The position numbers and the translations under genes were made by a program. From positions 930,001 to 994,000 of the forward strand of contig NZ_AP018681.1 of the NCBI RefSeq assembly GCF_002218025.2: 64,000 nucleotides of DNA, in the 5' to 3' direction. The notes under the pieces were generated by a model that ran no database searches, was not told the DNA's origin, and saw only the letters and a program-made list of their open reading frames with translations. Positions 63,514 to 64,000 of this stretch are shown piece after piece. This DNA comes from Vibrio casei (GTDB lineage Bacteria > Pseudomonadota > Gammaproteobacteria > Enterobacterales > Vibrionaceae). Every line of letters begins with the position of its first letter. The first letter of the stretch is position 1.

Positions 63514-64000
63514 CTAGGAAGCCCTCCGAGTCAGCTTTGTTGAAATAGTCTCAACCGCTTTCTCAAAAATATGAATACCTTGTTCTAACTCAGATTCACT
63601 CACAGTAAGTGGGCAGAAAAACTTCACAACCTCATCATTTGGGCCTGCTGTTTCGATTATCATGCCATTTTCAAAACACTCACTTGTGATCATGTCAGCA
63701 ACATCACCGTTTTTACACTCAATGCCTTGCATTAAGCCTCGGCCTTTAATGCCTTCAAACAAGTTAGAGTATTGCTTCAAGTTATTTTGAAGCGATTGAT
63801 TTAATTGCTCAGCACGTTCTTTAATGTGAGTTTCAAATTCATCATTGTGCCAGTAGGTATCAATCGCCTCTGCGGCCGTGACGAACGCATGGTTATTACC
63901 ACGGAAGGTACCGTTATGTTCACCAGGAGCCCATTGGTCTAAATCTGGTTTCATCAGCATAATTGCCATCGGTAAACCATAGCCACCAATAGACTTCGAT
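63514..64000 (-). CDS. ectB: Diaminobutyrate--2-oxoglutarate transaminase (partial)
   Basis: This is the C-terminal ~160 residues of EctB, the PLP-dependent first enzyme of ectoine synthesis. Reading enters from the right edge as SKSIGGYGLPMAIMLMKP, where SKS-IGG holds the PLP lysine. It continues with GTFRGNNHAFVTA, GIKGRGLMQGIE and FFCPLTVSESELEQG. The ATG at 63969 is internal, not a start. The gene continues beyond the window, with ectA probably further upstream. Confidence 0.95.
   Translation of the reverse strand, partial: SKSIGGYGLPMAIMLMKPDLDQWAPGEHNGTFRGNNHAFVTAAEAIDTYWHNDEFETHIKERAEQLNQSLQNNLKQYSNLFEGIKGRGLMQGIECKNGDVADMITSECFENGMIIETAGPNDEVVKFFCPLTVSESELEQGIHIFEKAVETISTKLTRRAS

Noticed and set aside
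63514..63969. Separate short EctB-like gene starting at the ATG at 63969
   Set aside because: The frame stays open to the window edge and reads SKSIGGYGLP before that ATG, so this is the interior of a full ectB gene.
1..64000. CRISPR arrays, tRNA or rRNA genes, prophage or complete insertion sequences
   Set aside because: No regular spaced repeats, no tRNA cloverleaf with the conserved GGTTCGAATCC-type arm, no rRNA sequence and no transposase or phage genes were seen.

Overview
The window is a chromosome segment of a gamma-proteobacterium, most likely a Vibrio or close relative. The evidence is a low-GC genome with compact operons, a MalT-controlled maltodextrin regulon laid out in the Vibrio style, an OmpU-like porin, an ectoine cluster with its own aspartokinase, a DUF368 lipid-carrier translocase and an ExeM/Xds-type secreted nuclease carrying a GlyGly-CTERM tail. 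I saw no rRNA, tRNA, CRISPR array, phage or complete insertion sequence. The gene content is largely housekeeping and lifestyle functions.

Layout. 1-4.4 kb: an AraC-type regulator (cut by the window edge) divergent from an aldehyde dehydrogenase and a GMC oxidoreductase, with three copies of a likely operator between them. 4.5-5.9 kb: a small monooxygenase divergent from a frameshifted LysR regulator. 5.9-31.9 kb: the maltodextrin regulon in pieces, with malQ/malT divergent, malE-malF-malG divergent from malK, then lamB and a cytoplasmic GH13 amylase, with MalT boxes at each control region. Between them lie ggt, a cytochrome b561, a tandem pair of alpha/beta-hydrolase paralogues, a DMT transporter, and a 5'-nucleotidase/extracellular nuclease pair for nucleic-acid scavenging.

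32.4-38.2 kb: a complete tripartite tricarboxylate transporter (tctCBA) followed by a CitA/CitB-type two-component system. 38.2-44 kb: an adenine-deaminase-like enzyme, a Zur-box-controlled CobW GTPase/DUF1826 pair, and the divergent peptidoglycan-recycling genes nagZ and anmK. 44-48.3 kb: a porin, then a predicted sigma54-dependent small RNA, then a RimB-RimK-M14 operon for ribosomal protein S6 modification. 48.4-56.8 kb: small enzymes, transporters, DUF4336, DUF368, and a copper-delivery operon (unknown membrane protein, SCO1, PCuAC). 57-60.2 kb: a lipoprotein plus a YjbH-like outer-membrane protein. 60.2-64 kb: an RRM protein, a DJ-1/PfpI protein and the end of the ectoine operon (ectB-ectC-ask), which runs off the right edge.

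The most notable unexplained element is the predicted small RNA at about 45409-45522. It has an almost perfect -24/-12 promoter with correct spacing, two hairpins and a strong terminator. Other points worth a second look are the shared composite MalT-control architecture, the direct-repeat operator of the AraC system, and the S6 glutamate-ligase operon that also carries a carboxypeptidase-like gene.
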